Numbered from the stretch's first letter, positions 8,166 through 16,074 are shown. The stretch is 45,281 bases of DNA from Bacillota bacterium (GCA_023444095.1 JAEZRP010000034.1:1-45281), one strand, 5' to 3'. Notes: generated by a model from the letters alone, not told the origin. Translations and numbers: made by a program.

Positions 8166-9014
8166 ATGATTTCATCAAGTCAAGCCGCGCAGAAGGCAGC
8201 ATCCATGCGCAAAGAGAGCGCGACCATGATCGAACGCGCGACCAGCCAGACGATCCAGCTGCTCCCCGTCGGAGCGCTTCAGGTGGGCGGGTATCAGCGC
8301 CCCACCAACACCGCACAGGTCGAAAAAATCGCCGCCCACTTCGACGAAGCGAAGCTCGGGCTCCCCATCGTCAGCGTGCGGGACGGCAAGTACCACCTGC
8401 TCGACGGTGCACATCGCGTGGCAGCGCTGCGGAAGATCGGGTACACCCATGCCAAGTGCATCGTGCTCACGGGACTCTCCTACCAGGATGAGGCGGACTA
8501 CTTCCGCACCCAGAACCAGAACACCCGTCCGCTCACGAAGTACAACTTATACAAGGCGGGTCTCGAGTCTGGGGATGAAATGTGCGTCAAGATCGATCGG
8601 ATCACCCGCGCCAATGGTTTCTCGATCGGGATGTCATTCGGGAAGTTCAACAACATCTCCGCGATCTTCGCGCTCACTACGATCTGCACGGTTTACGGGG
8701 ATCAGACGCTCGACGAGACGCTAAAGCTGCTGCGCGCCACCTGGGAGGGCATCAACAACGTAACCCGGCGCGAGTTCCTCGTGGGCACCGCGGAGTTCGT
8801 CCACCGGTTCGGCCCGGCACAGTTCGCGGAGCGGATGCAGTTCAAGAGCCTCGCGGAGATCTGGCAGGACTACCTCACGGAGTCGAGCCACTCGAACCGG
8901 ACCTCATCTGACCCGGCCATGCGCAAGGCGTTCTGCCGCGTGCTGGTCCGGCACTACAACAAGGGGCTTGCCGCCAACAGCAAAAAGCGGCTGGTGATGG
9001 AGGAACAGGGATGA
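8166..9014 (+). CDS. ParB-like (DUF6551-type) protein, early operon
   Basis: This encodes 282 residues and starts 15 bp after the helicase, with AGGAGG at 8153. Residues about 35-95 show the ParB/sulfiredoxin-fold core: LPVGALQVGGYQRPTN, IVSVRDGKYHLLDGAHRVAAL, where DGAHR is the family's GxHR-type motif. The rest is helical (YFRTQNQNTRPLTKYNLYKAG). In phages this family sits in replication modules, but its biochemical role is not settled. It overlaps the next ParB-like gene by 4 bp (ATGA), so the two are translationally coupled. Confidence 0.7.
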   Translation: MISSSQAAQKAASMRKESATMIERATSQTIQLLPVGALQVGGYQRPTNTAQVEKIAAHFDEAKLGLPIVSVRDGKYHLLDGAHRVAALRKIGYTHAKCIVLTGLSYQDEADYFRTQNQNTRPLTKYNLYKAGLESGDEMCVKIDRITRANGFSIGMSFGKFNNISAIFALTTICTVYGDQTLDETLKLLRATWEGINNVTRREFLVGTAEFVHRFGPAQFAERMQFKSLAEIWQDYLTESSHSNRTSSDPAMRKAFCRVLVRHYNKGLAANSKKRLVMEEQG

Positions 9015-9853
9015 ACGTGTCAATTGTGAAGATCAAGGTCGCGGAGCGCATCCGAAAACTGACGCCCGGGGTGGACGAGCTCGCGAAGGACATTGAGAAG
9101 AACGGGCTCATCAACCCCATCACCGTCATGACGATCGGCGGCGACGGCGAGTACCAGCTGCTCGCGGGGCTTCGGAGGCTCCGCGCGGCGCAGGCGCTCG
9201 GTTGGGAGGAGATCGCGGTAACCGTGGTTCCCCCCAAGGACGCGGAGGCGGCGCTCAACATCGAGTATAGCGAGAACGTCCAGCGCGAAGCGTTCACATT
9301 CTCCGAAAAGATGGATTATGCGCGGCTGATCGAGGAGATCGAAAAGGCTAAGGCGCTGGAGCGGAAGTCTATGGGCGGTCAAGGCGGTCTCAATGAAGAT
9401 ATGATCGCACGATCACATCTTGAAAGGGGCACAAGGCGCAGTATCATCGGCCCAAAAATCGGCATGAGCGGCGTACAGTACGATCGTGCAAGGTATGTCG
9501 CCAATCAAGCCCCTCAAGAGGTGATCGACGATCTGGACCGAGGCGAACGCACCATTTATCGCACTTATCAGGATCTCCGCGCTGCTGCGCGAGCTCCGGA
9601 AGCCGACGCTCCCGTTGAAGATGACACCAAGGAGAGCGATCTCGATCGTGCGATCCGCGCCGAAAGCGAACTGGATGCCTTCAAGTACCGGCAGCACAAC
9701 GAAATTTACCATCGTGACACCATCATCGAGAACCTCAAGATACGCGTTGCGGAACTGGAGGGCGCGAATCATGAACTGGAAGCCGCTCTCGAGGCAGCAA
9801 ACGCCCGGATTCGGGAACTGGAAGGAAAAATTAATGCAAGAACGACTCTTTGA
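9011..9853 (+). CDS. ParB/Spo0J-family DNA-binding protein
   Basis: This encodes 280 residues. The N-terminal ParB nuclease-like domain (about 1-95) contains LAKDIEKNGLINPITV, YQLLAGLRRLRAAQALG and NIEYSENVQREAFTF, the last two being ParB boxes. The middle (100-190) is a KorB-type helix-turn-helix region. The C-terminal about 60 residues form a coiled coil rich in E, A, L and R (IENLKIRVAELEG onward). It may serve partition or regulation of phage DNA, but there is no ParA here, so a transcriptional or replication role is just as likely. It overlaps both neighbours. Confidence 0.72.
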   Translation: MNVSIVKIKVAERIRKLTPGVDELAKDIEKNGLINPITVMTIGGDGEYQLLAGLRRLRAAQALGWEEIAVTVVPPKDAEAALNIEYSENVQREAFTFSEKMDYARLIEEIEKAKALERKSMGGQGGLNEDMIARSHLERGTRRSIIGPKIGMSGVQYDRARYVANQAPQEVIDDLDRGERTIYRTYQDLRAAARAPEADAPVEDDTKESDLDRAIRAESELDAFKYRQHNEIYHRDTIIENLKIRVAELEGANHELEAALEAANARIRELEGKINARTTL

Positions 9854-10262
9854 ACTGGCCGACGAGCTGAAGGATTTGCGCGCCCGGAAGGATGCGCTGG
9901 AGACCGAGCTCAAGCAGGTCAACATGGACATCGACAATACGGACTGGCACCTGTCTAACCTCATGGCGGAGACCGAGACGCAGAATTTTACCCGCGCGGG
10001 AACGATGTTCTGTTTGACCACCAAGACCCGCGCGTCCGCAGCGGAAGGCATGAAGGGCGAACTATTCGCCGCGCTCCGCTCCAAGGGCTACGGGGACCTC
10101 ATCTACGAGACCGTCAACGCCAACTCGCTCTCGGCCTTCGTGAAGGAGCAGATCGCCGAGAATACCGAGAACCTCAGTAGTGCCGACGAGCTCCCCGCGT
10201 GGCTATCTGGCCTCGTGAACGTATTCGAGAAAACAACGGTCAGCGTGCGTAAGGCGCGCTAA
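9834..10262 (+). CDS. Conserved phage early protein with N-terminal coiled coil
   Basis: This encodes 142 residues from the ATG at 9834, preceded by GGAAGGA and overlapping the ParB-like gene by 20 bp. Residues 1-45 are a charged coiled coil (LFELADELKDLRARKDALET). The second half, TQNFTRAGTMFCLTTKTRAS and LIYETVNANSLSAFVKEQ, resembles an uncharacterised protein common in replication modules of clostridial prophages. Its place, just before the ssDNA-binding-like protein, suggests a DNA-metabolism accessory role (inference). No catalytic motif is visible. Confidence 0.6.
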   Translation: MQERLFELADELKDLRARKDALETELKQVNMDIDNTDWHLSNLMAETETQNFTRAGTMFCLTTKTRASAAEGMKGELFAALRSKGYGDLIYETVNANSLSAFVKEQIAENTENLSSADELPAWLSGLVNVFEKTTVSVRKAR

Positions 10263-10281
10263 AAAGAATGGAGGAAATGAA

Positions 10282-11013
10282 ATGAGCAACGAACTTACCA
10301 ACCCCAACAGCTATATCATCCTGAAGGACTTCAACCTGGCCGACGCCATGTCGGAGGAAATGACCGGCATGGACGTGAGCTTCGATCGGATCAAGATCCC
10401 CGCCGGGGGAAGCACCGTGTTCGAGGTGCCCGGCGAGGCGCCCGGGGAAACAGACGCCGTGAAGGAATTCCGGGGCGTGATCCTCTACCATCACCCGCTT
10501 TTCACCTACTATCGTGAAGGATATACGGGCGGCAACGACGCACCAGACTGCGGCAGCAACGACGGCATATTTGGTGTCGGCGACCCGGGCGGGAACTGCG
10601 CGCATTGCCCACTTAACCAGTTCGGCAGCGGCGAGAACGGGGGCAAGGCCTGTAAGAACAAGCGGCGCATTTACATCCTCCGCGAGGGCGAGCTGATCCC
10701 GCTGCTGCTCACCCTCCCCACCGGCTCCATGAAGGAGTTCTCGGTCTACGTCAAACGCCTGCTGGCGAAGGGCCGGAAGACCGGCGAAGTGGTAACGCGG
10801 TTCTTCCTCAAGAGGGTAACGAACGCAGGCGGCATCGCCTACTCTCAGGCGCAGTTCAAGGTGGATCGCCCGCTGACCGACGAGGAACTCCCCTACGTTG
10901 CGGCCATGTCGGAGCACGTGAAACAGTTCGCCGCGCGCGTCGTGTATGAGGACGAGTCCGATGCCACCTCGATGGTGATCGACCCCGACACCGGCGAGAT
11001 CATCGAATCCTGA
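10282..11013 (+). CDS. Cys-rich phage protein, putative ssDNA-binding/recombination factor
   Basis: This encodes 243 residues preceded by GGAGG. A zinc-binding-like cluster lies at about residues 90-130: PDCGSNDGIFG, CAHCPLNQFGS and GKACKNKRRIYIL, giving four cysteines (CxnCxxCxnC). The second half has alternating strands, as in an OB-type fold, and the C-terminus is acidic (DPDTGEII), typical of ssDNA-binding proteins. Proteins of this pattern occur in the replication modules of Gram-positive siphophages. Assignment to ssDNA binding is an inference from pattern and context, not from a certain domain match. Confidence 0.5.
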   Translation: MSNELTNPNSYIILKDFNLADAMSEEMTGMDVSFDRIKIPAGGSTVFEVPGEAPGETDAVKEFRGVILYHHPLFTYYREGYTGGNDAPDCGSNDGIFGVGDPGGNCAHCPLNQFGSGENGGKACKNKRRIYILREGELIPLLLTLPTGSMKEFSVYVKRLLAKGRKTGEVVTRFFLKRVTNAGGIAYSQAQFKVDRPLTDEELPYVAAMSEHVKQFAARVVYEDESDATSMVIDPDTGEIIES

Positions 11014-11026
11014 AACGAACCAGACT

Positions 11027-11051
11027 CGGAGGGCGGCACGTCCGCCCTCCG
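11027..11051 (+). other. GC-rich RNA hairpin between ssDNA-binding-like and primase genes
   Basis: A perfect 10-bp stem, CGGAGGGCGG (11027-11036) and CCGCCCTCCG (11042-11051), with a 5-nt loop. No T-run follows, so it is more likely an mRNA stability or processing element, or a weak pause site, than a terminator. Confidence 0.55.
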
Positions 11052-11074
11052 GCTCACGAAAGGAGCTTTCCCCA

Positions 11075-11692
11075 ATGATCGATATCTTCAACGCGGTGCG
11101 CGGGATCTCCTGCATCGAAGCCGCCGCTCGCCTTGGGTGGCCACTCAAACGGCACGGCAACCGCGCCTGGGCGCGCTGCCCCTTCCACGATGAGCGCACC
11201 GCATCGCTCTGCCTGTATGAAGGGGATCGGGGATTTTACTGCTACGGCTGCCATGAGGGCGGTGATGCCGTGCGACTATATTCAAAGGCGTTGACCCTCG
11301 AACCCCTTGACGCGGCGCGCCAATTAGCTTCGGACTTCGGAATCGCCGCAGATGAACAGTTTACGCCGCAGGCGCGGAAACCCACCGTGTACGACATTCG
11401 GAACGCACTAATCAAAAATAAAAACGACCGTTATGGCAAGTTGGCGGAGGTGAGCCGGGCGTGCGATGCGATTCTGAACGACCTTTCGCGCCACGCCCGC
11501 ACGCTTGAGGAGATGGATGTTCTCTGGGACAACCCCCGATTCCGCCAGGCGCTCATGGCGCGCACCCGAGCAAATGAGGAGCTGGACCAACTGGAAACGA
11601 TGACCTTACATGAATTGGCGGATTACTTCCGGGAGGTGAACCGTGACATACCGAGACGAAGAAGCGAAGGCGCTTCAGAAAATGCTGGATGA
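11075..11692 (+). CDS. CHC2 zinc-finger primase-like protein
   Basis: This encodes 205 residues preceded by AAAGGAG. The N-terminus carries the DnaG-type zinc ribbon: ARCPFHDERTASLCLYE and then FYCYGCHEGGDAVRLY, the C-P-F-H...C-x-x-C pattern. The rest has no TOPRIM domain, so this is the template-recognition part only, working with the RepA-like ATPase whose start overlaps this gene by 50 bp. Such split or minimal primases are common in clostridial prophages. The C-terminal half (about 95-205) is helical and may contact the partner. Confidence 0.78.
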   Translation: MIDIFNAVRGISCIEAAARLGWPLKRHGNRAWARCPFHDERTASLCLYEGDRGFYCYGCHEGGDAVRLYSKALTLEPLDAARQLASDFGIAADEQFTPQARKPTVYDIRNALIKNKNDRYGKLAEVSRACDAILNDLSRHARTLEEMDVLWDNPRFRQALMARTRANEELDQLETMTLHELADYFREVNRDIPRRRSEGASENAG

Positions 11693-12818
11693 AGATGCGT
11701 ATGTCCGAGGGCTTGCCGAACAGGGCGCGCGCGACTGCCAACCCGCGAGACCGCTCATCACCTGCGAAGACGGGTACTTCAAACCGACCGTTTCTGAGAA
11801 GGAGCCGCTCAAGACATACGAGGCGACGACGCTCTACGGGAAGCGCCTCCAGCAGCAGCCGCTCATTGTACAGGGCATGGTGCCGGTCGGACTGACGGTG
11901 TTCGCGGGCGCACCCAAGCGCGGCAAGAGCTGGATGGCGCTGCGCATGGCGCTCGATGTCGCGGCGGGCAAACCCTTCCTCGGGAACGCGACGCTGCGCG
12001 GCGATGTCCTCTATCTGGACTTGGAGTCCAGGCCGTACCGCGTTCAGTCCCGCCTTATGCAGTTGATCCAGGGACCGGCACCGGAAGGTCTGGCGATTGC
12101 CCATGAATCGGATACCCTTGACGGCAATTTGCTCTGGCAACTCGAACAGTGGGCCGATGGGACTAAACAACCAAAGCTGGTCATCATCGATACGCTAGGC
12201 CGCGTGAAGGGAAAGAGATCGCGTGGTGAAAACGCTTACGAGTCCGACACTCGTATCTTCGGGCAACTCCAGAAGTTCGCGCACGAGCGGAAGCTCGCCA
12301 TCGTGTGCGTCCACCATTTGCGCAAGGCGAAGGACGGGGACGACTGGTACGAGCGGATCTCAGGGTCCATGGGCCTCACCGGCGTCGCCGACGCGGTGCT
12401 CGGACTCTCCGGCAAACGCGGCGAGGTGACGAGCACGCTCAATATCTCCGGACGCGACTTCGATGAACGCGAGCTGCTCGTTCATTTTGATCGCGGGAAC
12501 TGGTCTTTGGTGTCAGACGACAGCGAGAAATACCATGAGGACGTCGCGTACACAAGCTCGCGGTTCCTTCAGGGCGTTGTGCTCATGATGAGCGAGCGAA
12601 CAGAGTGGCAAGGGACATCGAGCGATCTTCTCTCGGCAGTCATCGGCGCGCTCGAAGAGCCGATTGAAATCAGCCGCTCGGCCGAGGCCGGAAAGCTCCT
12701 GACCAGATTCGCTCAGAGACTCTACGACGATATGGGGATTTTGGTCAATTATCGCAAGACAAACGGACGCAAAGTGATCGTTCTCAGGAACGTCCGCCTT
12801 CAGCAACAAATGACGTAA
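11643..12818 (+). CDS. RepA/RecA-like AAA ATPase (replicative helicase candidate)
   Basis: This encodes 391 residues from the GTG at 11643, set by GGGAGGTG 5 nt upstream, inside the end of the primase gene. Walker A is GAPKRGKSWMA (about residues 89-99), Walker B LVIIDTLGRV (about 180-189); VCVHHLRKAK is the third RecA-fold motif, followed by GSMGLTGVADAVLGL. This is the RepA-like hexameric helicase pattern (AAA_25). Together with the CHC2 protein it would unwind and prime at the iteron region directly downstream. The about 120 C-terminal residues are variable. Confidence 0.82.
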   Translation: MTYRDEEAKALQKMLDEDAYVRGLAEQGARDCQPARPLITCEDGYFKPTVSEKEPLKTYEATTLYGKRLQQQPLIVQGMVPVGLTVFAGAPKRGKSWMALRMALDVAAGKPFLGNATLRGDVLYLDLESRPYRVQSRLMQLIQGPAPEGLAIAHESDTLDGNLLWQLEQWADGTKQPKLVIIDTLGRVKGKRSRGENAYESDTRIFGQLQKFAHERKLAIVCVHHLRKAKDGDDWYERISGSMGLTGVADAVLGLSGKRGEVTSTLNISGRDFDERELLVHFDRGNWSLVSDDSEKYHEDVAYTSSRFLQGVVLMMSERTEWQGTSSDLLSAVIGALEEPIEISRSAEAGKLLTRFAQRLYDDMGILVNYRKTNGRKVIVLRNVRLQQQMT

Positions 12819-12833
12819 TTATTTAAACAGATG

Positions 12834-13060
12834 TTGCCTACCCTGTACCCTGCCGACCCTGTTAGTCTATCAGGGCAGGCATTTGCCTACCCTGTTGGAA
12901 GTTGCCTACCCTGTTGGGGTACCCCTAGAATGCCTGATTTTATTGAATTTTCGAGGAAAAGGGCAGGCAGGGTAGGCAGGGCAGCTACTTGTATATAAGA
13001 AAAATCGAAACGAAAACAGGGTAGGCAAAATATCAGGACGGCACAAGTTGCCTACCCTGT
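12834..13060. repeat. Iteron cluster, probable phage replication origin
   Basis: The 13-mer TTGCCTACCCTGT occurs exactly at 12834-12846, 12883-12895, 12902-12914 and 13048-13060, with a perfect inverted copy at 13016-13028. Partial copies lie near 12855 and in 12961-12984 (GCAGGGTAGGCAGGG). Between them lie AT-rich tracts (12926-12958 and 12991-13015), as expected for a DNA-unwinding element. The cluster fills the only non-coding gap of the replication module, between the ATPase and VRR-NUC genes. Iterons bound by an initiator are standard for phage and plasmid origins; origin activity is inferred. Confidence 0.75.
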
Positions 13061-13072
13061 TTGGAGGAGAAA

Positions 13073-13372
13073 ATGAAGGAAAAAGACATCGTCGCCGCAA
13101 TCTTGCGGCTACTCAAAAAGACGCCCGCGTGCTTTGCCTGGAAGGAACACGGGGGCATGTACGGAACCGCCGGTATCCCCGACGTCATCGCATGCGTTGG
13201 CGGACGGTTTATGGCCTTCGAAGTCAAGGTTCCAGGCGGAAAGCTCACAAAGCTACAGGAGATCACGATCCAGAAAATCAGGGATGCAAAAGGACAAGCC
13301 TTCATGGTTACCTCGGCGGCGGAGGTCGCTGCGATACTGAAAGATATGGAGGATTCCCCCAATGAACGATAG
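13073..13372 (+). CDS. VRR-NUC domain nuclease
   Basis: This encodes 99 residues from the ATG at 13073, preceded by GGAGGAG; an apparent TTG start at 13061 would lie before the ribosome site. The whole protein is one VRR-NUC (PD-(D/E)xK-type) domain: YGTAGIPDVIACVGG holds the catalytic D, FMAFEVKVPGGKLT holds the E-x-K. It matches the usual size for phage VRR-NUC proteins, which act as structure-specific nucleases, perhaps resolving branched replication or packaging intermediates. It ends in TAG, showing amber is a normal stop here, and overlaps the next gene by 11 bp. Confidence 0.85.
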   Translation: MKEKDIVAAILRLLKKTPACFAWKEHGGMYGTAGIPDVIACVGGRFMAFEVKVPGGKLTKLQEITIQKIRDAKGQAFMVTSAAEVAAILKDMEDSPNER

Positions 13373-13817
13373 AATGACCGCCAAGGAGTATCTCTCCAAA
13401 GCGTACCGACTCGACCAGCGGATCAACGCGAAGATTGAGCAGCTTGACAGGCTGCGCGCCATGACGCGTCGGACGACAGTCTCTTATGGCGGCGAGCGCG
13501 TCTCCAGCACCCGGAACGTCTCATCCATGGAGGACACGATCATCCGCCTCATAGAAGCGGAGCACGCGCTCAACCGGGAGATCGACCGGTTTGTGGACAT
13601 GAAGCGAGAAATCCAGCAGACCATCGACCTGGTGTTGGACGTGAACTGCTGCCTTCTGCTTGAACTGCGGTACCTTTGCATGATGCGCTGGGAGGAGATC
13701 GCCGGAGAGATGGGCATCTGCCGCGCCTATACATACAAGCTGCATCTCCAGGCGCTCGACTATGTGGAGACTATCCTGAGGACGAGGAGGGTGTATGGGC
13801 ATGAAGACCAAGCGTGA
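13362..13817 (+). CDS. DUF1492/ArpU-like phage transcriptional regulator (sigma-70 region 4-like)
   Basis: This encodes 151 residues preceded by GGAGG. The N-terminal half is a coiled coil (AYRLDQRINAKIEQLDRLRA) and the C-terminal half is a sigma-region-4-like helix-turn-helix: LELRYLCMMRWEEIAGEMG followed by CRAYTYKLHLQALDYV. Proteins of this group sit at the end of early operons of Gram-positive phages and control late transcription (established for ArpU-like proteins). Its likely targets are the decamer array and late genes that begin a few hundred bp downstream (inference). The C-terminus overlaps the next gene by 23 bp. Confidence 0.78.
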   Translation: MNDRMTAKEYLSKAYRLDQRINAKIEQLDRLRAMTRRTTVSYGGERVSSTRNVSSMEDTIIRLIEAEHALNREIDRFVDMKREIQQTIDLVLDVNCCLLLELRYLCMMRWEEIAGEMGICRAYTYKLHLQALDYVETILRTRRVYGHEDQA

Positions 13818-14241
13818 GCCCCTCGCCCTCTCCTGCAGGCGGATCATGATCCTCGCAGACGTCGTCGCCCTCAGGTATGGCTTAAAGAAGGTCGAGCGTA
13901 GGGATGTGCGCTGGATGTATGATTCACGTGTGCCGATGCCCGTGATCACCCGTTGCGCGGAAGGCGACCTGTGGGTAGACAAATACTACATCGCATACAA
14001 GCTCATGGACAATGTGGTCCGGTACGCTTACCTTACGCGGCACCACATCCACGAGGAGATGACCAGCTTCGCGGAGGTAGCTAAGGCGCGCGGCAAGGTC
14101 AACCGAATCGCGCCGGACATTCGCAGTGCCTTCGATAAGGCGTACCTGCACATGGAGGGCAACAGAAAAAACATCTGGATCTCCGGAGAAGTTGAGCGAA
14201 CAGAAAAGAGTAGACGTTCCAGTACGCGAATGGCGCCATGA
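13795..14241 (+). CDS. Hypothetical phage protein
   Basis: This encodes 148 residues. ATG at 13795 lies 4 nt from GAGGAGG and ATG at 13801 lies 10 nt away, so either may be used. The protein is basic and probably helical, with no motif I recognise; it contains RRIMILADVVALRYGLKKVE near the start and RHHIHEEMTSFAEVAKA later. Codon use fits the neighbours. It is the last gene of the early operon. Its 3' end contains the first copy of GTAGACGTTCCA, which recurs before the HNH gene. Confidence 0.5.
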   Translation: MGMKTKREPLALSCRRIMILADVVALRYGLKKVERRDVRWMYDSRVPMPVITRCAEGDLWVDKYYIAYKLMDNVVRYAYLTRHHIHEEMTSFAEVAKARGKVNRIAPDIRSAFDKAYLHMEGNRKNIWISGEVERTEKSRRSSTRMAP

Positions 14242-14253
14242 AGGATTAGAGAC

Positions 14254-14286
14254 GAAGCCCTTACCAGTCATACTGGTGGAGGCTTC
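14254..14286. promoter_or_regulatory. Interrupted palindrome before the late operon
   Basis: GAAGCC-CTT-ACCAGT-CAT-ACTGGT-GGA-GGCTTC forms a 33-nt hairpin or operator-like palindrome just after the last early gene. The short TCCCTTGG tail makes a terminator role possible but weak. Confidence 0.5.
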
Positions 14287-14320
14287 TCCCTTGGGGAAAA
14301 ATCACAAGAAATCGCGAGGA

Positions 14321-14360
14321 GTAGACGAAAGTAGACAAAAGTAGACGGAAGTAGACGTTC
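14321..14360 (+). repeat. Four tandem decamers GTAGACNNNN, candidate late control array
   Basis: GTAGAC begins at 14321, 14331, 14341 and 14351, exactly one helical turn apart. The fourth unit continues as GTAGACGTTCCAATGTGCGA, of which GTAGACGTTCCA also occurs at 14210-14221. A GATAAT stands at 14369-14374. The array is directly upstream of the HNH/terminase module and downstream of the DUF1492 gene, so a late-activator binding site is likely. It could also belong to the packaging region. Confidence 0.55.
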
Positions 14361-14431
14361 CAATGTGCGATAATGTTGCCATAAAAGAATGAGCGGGCGA
14401 GCTCTGCCCTGTTGCCGTCAAGGAGGAATCG

Positions 14432-14794
14432 ATGCCGAGAAAGCCACTCCGCCCATGCAGCCACCCCGGTTGCCCGGCGCTCACGGACGGGCAGTACTGT
14501 CCCGCGCATCGGAAGCTGGCGGCATCCCACTACAACCGGTACGAGCGCGACCCCGTCATCCAGAAGAAGTACGCAGGTACGTGGCCGCGCGTGCGCGCGC
14601 AATTCCTGGCCGCACATCCCCTATGCGCGGTCTGCGAGCGGGACGGCCGTGTGACGGCGGCAGAAGAAGTTCATCACATCCTACCCCTGGCGAAGGGCGG
14701 CACCCATGCCGAAGAAAACCTTCTTGCGCTCTGCAGGAGTTGCCATTCGCGCATCACGGCCCGCGAGGGCGGGCGTTGGAACCATAGGCTATGA
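14432..14794 (+). CDS. Phage HNH endonuclease (packaging-associated)
   Basis: This encodes 120 residues preceded by AAGGAGG. Zinc-binding cysteines are at the N-terminus (PCSHPGCPAL, YCPAHRK). The HNH core is AEEVHHILPLAKGGTHAEENLLALCRSCHSRITA, with a preceding LCAVCERDG zinc pair. Small HNH proteins beside the small terminase are needed with the terminase for cos cleavage in several phages (established). In this window the HNH gene is separated from the small terminase by a cargo gene, and a deleted copy of an HNH gene remains on the far side. Confidence 0.88.
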   Translation: MPRKPLRPCSHPGCPALTDGQYCPAHRKLAASHYNRYERDPVIQKKYAGTWPRVRAQFLAAHPLCAVCERDGRVTAAEEVHHILPLAKGGTHAEENLLALCRSCHSRITAREGGRWNHRL

Positions 14795-14820
14795 CGTTCG
14801 TACTCGCTTTTGGTACAAGG

Positions 14821-14849
14821 TTGCAGAATTCAGGCGACGGTGCTATGCT
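14821..14849 (+). promoter_or_regulatory. Promoter of the orphan cargo gene
   Basis: TTGCAG (14821-14826), 17-nt spacer, TATGCT (14844-14849). The -10 is the left arm of a small dyad TATGCT-AGAAA-AGCATA (14844-14860), which may be a regulatory overlap. Confidence 0.65.
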
Positions 14850-14882
14850 AGAAAAGCATACGGCTTAAAGGAGGGAAGGGCT

Positions 14883-16016
14883 TTGCGCATATTCCGCTGC
14901 TACTACTTCGAGTTCCCCAAGGCCGACCGCCGCAGGGACCTGTTCGAGCGCGTTGAGCGGTTCCTAGAGGAAAACGCGCTGCATGCCGGCGCGCTTAAGT
15001 ACCGGTTTGAGACTTTACTCTCCCAGCATCAGCAGATCGATTTTTCCGCCAAGGCCGCCGCGGACTTCCCGACGCTGCAACCCGCAGAGGATTACCACGC
15101 GCACAATTCCGATTACTCCGTCACCTCCAACTGCGACCGCTCCTGGGCGCAGATAGGCTTCACAGATTGCCGGGACGCGCTGCGCGCGATCGTAAAAAAG
15201 ATTCCGCGCACATACGGTTTTCTGTCCGCCGAGGTTCGCTTCTCCGGAATCGACTTCTTTGGGCGCACGCTGCCGGAGGTTTCGCCGGACTCTGGAACCT
15301 TCCCGGAAGTGTGGCGGGAGAATTGGCGCACGACGTTGGAGGCGCGCATTGTTCTCTATCGCCACGCCTGGCCGGGCGGCCCCTTTGACGCCAGCGCCTG
15401 GATTGACGTAACCCCGGAAACGGGCGGAGAGCCGCTGGACGACGGCGACTGCTTGAGCGCGATGGAGGCCGCGCTGGGGGCGCGGGCGGTCAGAAGCGAC
15501 GACGCGCTGCACCTTGACGGGGCGGAATTGGCCGAGATCGAGGCCGCGGACGCGCTGTGCGATCCGACGCTGGTCGCGACGGATAAGGCGTTTCAGTTCT
15601 GGGAGGGATGCCCGGAGCCGCTTCAATACCATACTTTGGACGACTGCCGGGACAACAAGTACTCGCTAGCGAAGCCCCTGCGCGCGGTGCTGGAGCGGCT
15701 GGGATACGGCTATGTTGAGTACGACAACTGGTCCTACTACTTTGAGAAGTTCAACGACAGGCGGCACTCCATCTGGGTTGAAGTGAACACCGCACCTATG
15801 TGCCGCCGGATTGATGCCGTAGTACACTACCGGGGGCTGGGCTTTGACCACGTATTCGGCGTGCCCTCATTCACGCCTCACGACCAGAAACAGGCGCAAC
15901 GCTACGTGGACTCGCTGGCGACGACCCTCGAACTCGTGGAAAAGCAGTACTTCCCCGTCCTGCGCGAAACCTACCCTCCATGCCCCACGTGGGTGCGAAT
16001 GACTTCAAAGCGGTAA
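14883..16016 (+). CDS. Orphan cargo protein of unknown function, separately transcribed
   Basis: The TTG start at 14883 is chosen because GGAGGGAAGGG lies directly upstream and the promoter is at 14821-14849; a longer frame from 14706 would overlap the HNH gene and precede the promoter. This encodes 377 residues, soluble and acidic, starting RIFRCYYFEFPKADRRRDLF and rich in aromatic residues (DNWSYYFEKFNDRRHSIWVE, HYRGLGFDHVFGVPSF). There are no TM segments, no signal peptide and no motif I recognise. It lies between HNH and small terminase, where phages normally keep nothing but cos. Own promoter and terminator mark it as cargo expressed in the lysogen. Function unknown; defence or superinfection control is only a guess from position. 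Confidence 0.7.
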   Translation: MRIFRCYYFEFPKADRRRDLFERVERFLEENALHAGALKYRFETLLSQHQQIDFSAKAAADFPTLQPAEDYHAHNSDYSVTSNCDRSWAQIGFTDCRDALRAIVKKIPRTYGFLSAEVRFSGIDFFGRTLPEVSPDSGTFPEVWRENWRTTLEARIVLYRHAWPGGPFDASAWIDVTPETGGEPLDDGDCLSAMEAALGARAVRSDDALHLDGAELAEIEAADALCDPTLVATDKAFQFWEGCPEPLQYHTLDDCRDNKYSLAKPLRAVLERLGYGYVEYDNWSYYFEKFNDRRHSIWVEVNTAPMCRRIDAVVHYRGLGFDHVFGVPSFTPHDQKQAQRYVDSLATTLELVEKQYFPVLRETYPPCPTWVRMTSKR

Positions 16017-16022
16017 CACATT

Positions 16023-16074
16023 GACCGGGTGCGAGCATGTCGAAAGGCTGTCGCTGAGCACGACGGTCTTTTTT
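16023..16074 (+). terminator. Terminator of the orphan cargo gene
   Basis: GACCGGGTGC (16023-16032) pairs imperfectly with GCACGACGGTC (16058-16068), with an inner GTCG/CGAC pairing, followed by a T6 run. It lies 7 bp after the stop codon. Confidence 0.6.

Noticed and set aside
10240..11199. Long open frame on the minus strand (319 codons) opposite the ssDNA-binding-like and primase genes
   Set aside because: It is antisense to well-supported genes with ribosome sites. Its composition (R, H, V-rich) is what GC-rich codons give in the opposite frame.
12834..14360. CRISPR array
   Set aside because: The repeats (13-mers, decamers) are too short, partly inverted or without spacers, and no cas genes are present.
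14706..14882. Longer start for the orphan cargo gene at 14706
   Set aside because: It would overlap the HNH gene, lie before the promoter, and has no ribosome site; TTG 14883 has GGAGGGAAGGG.
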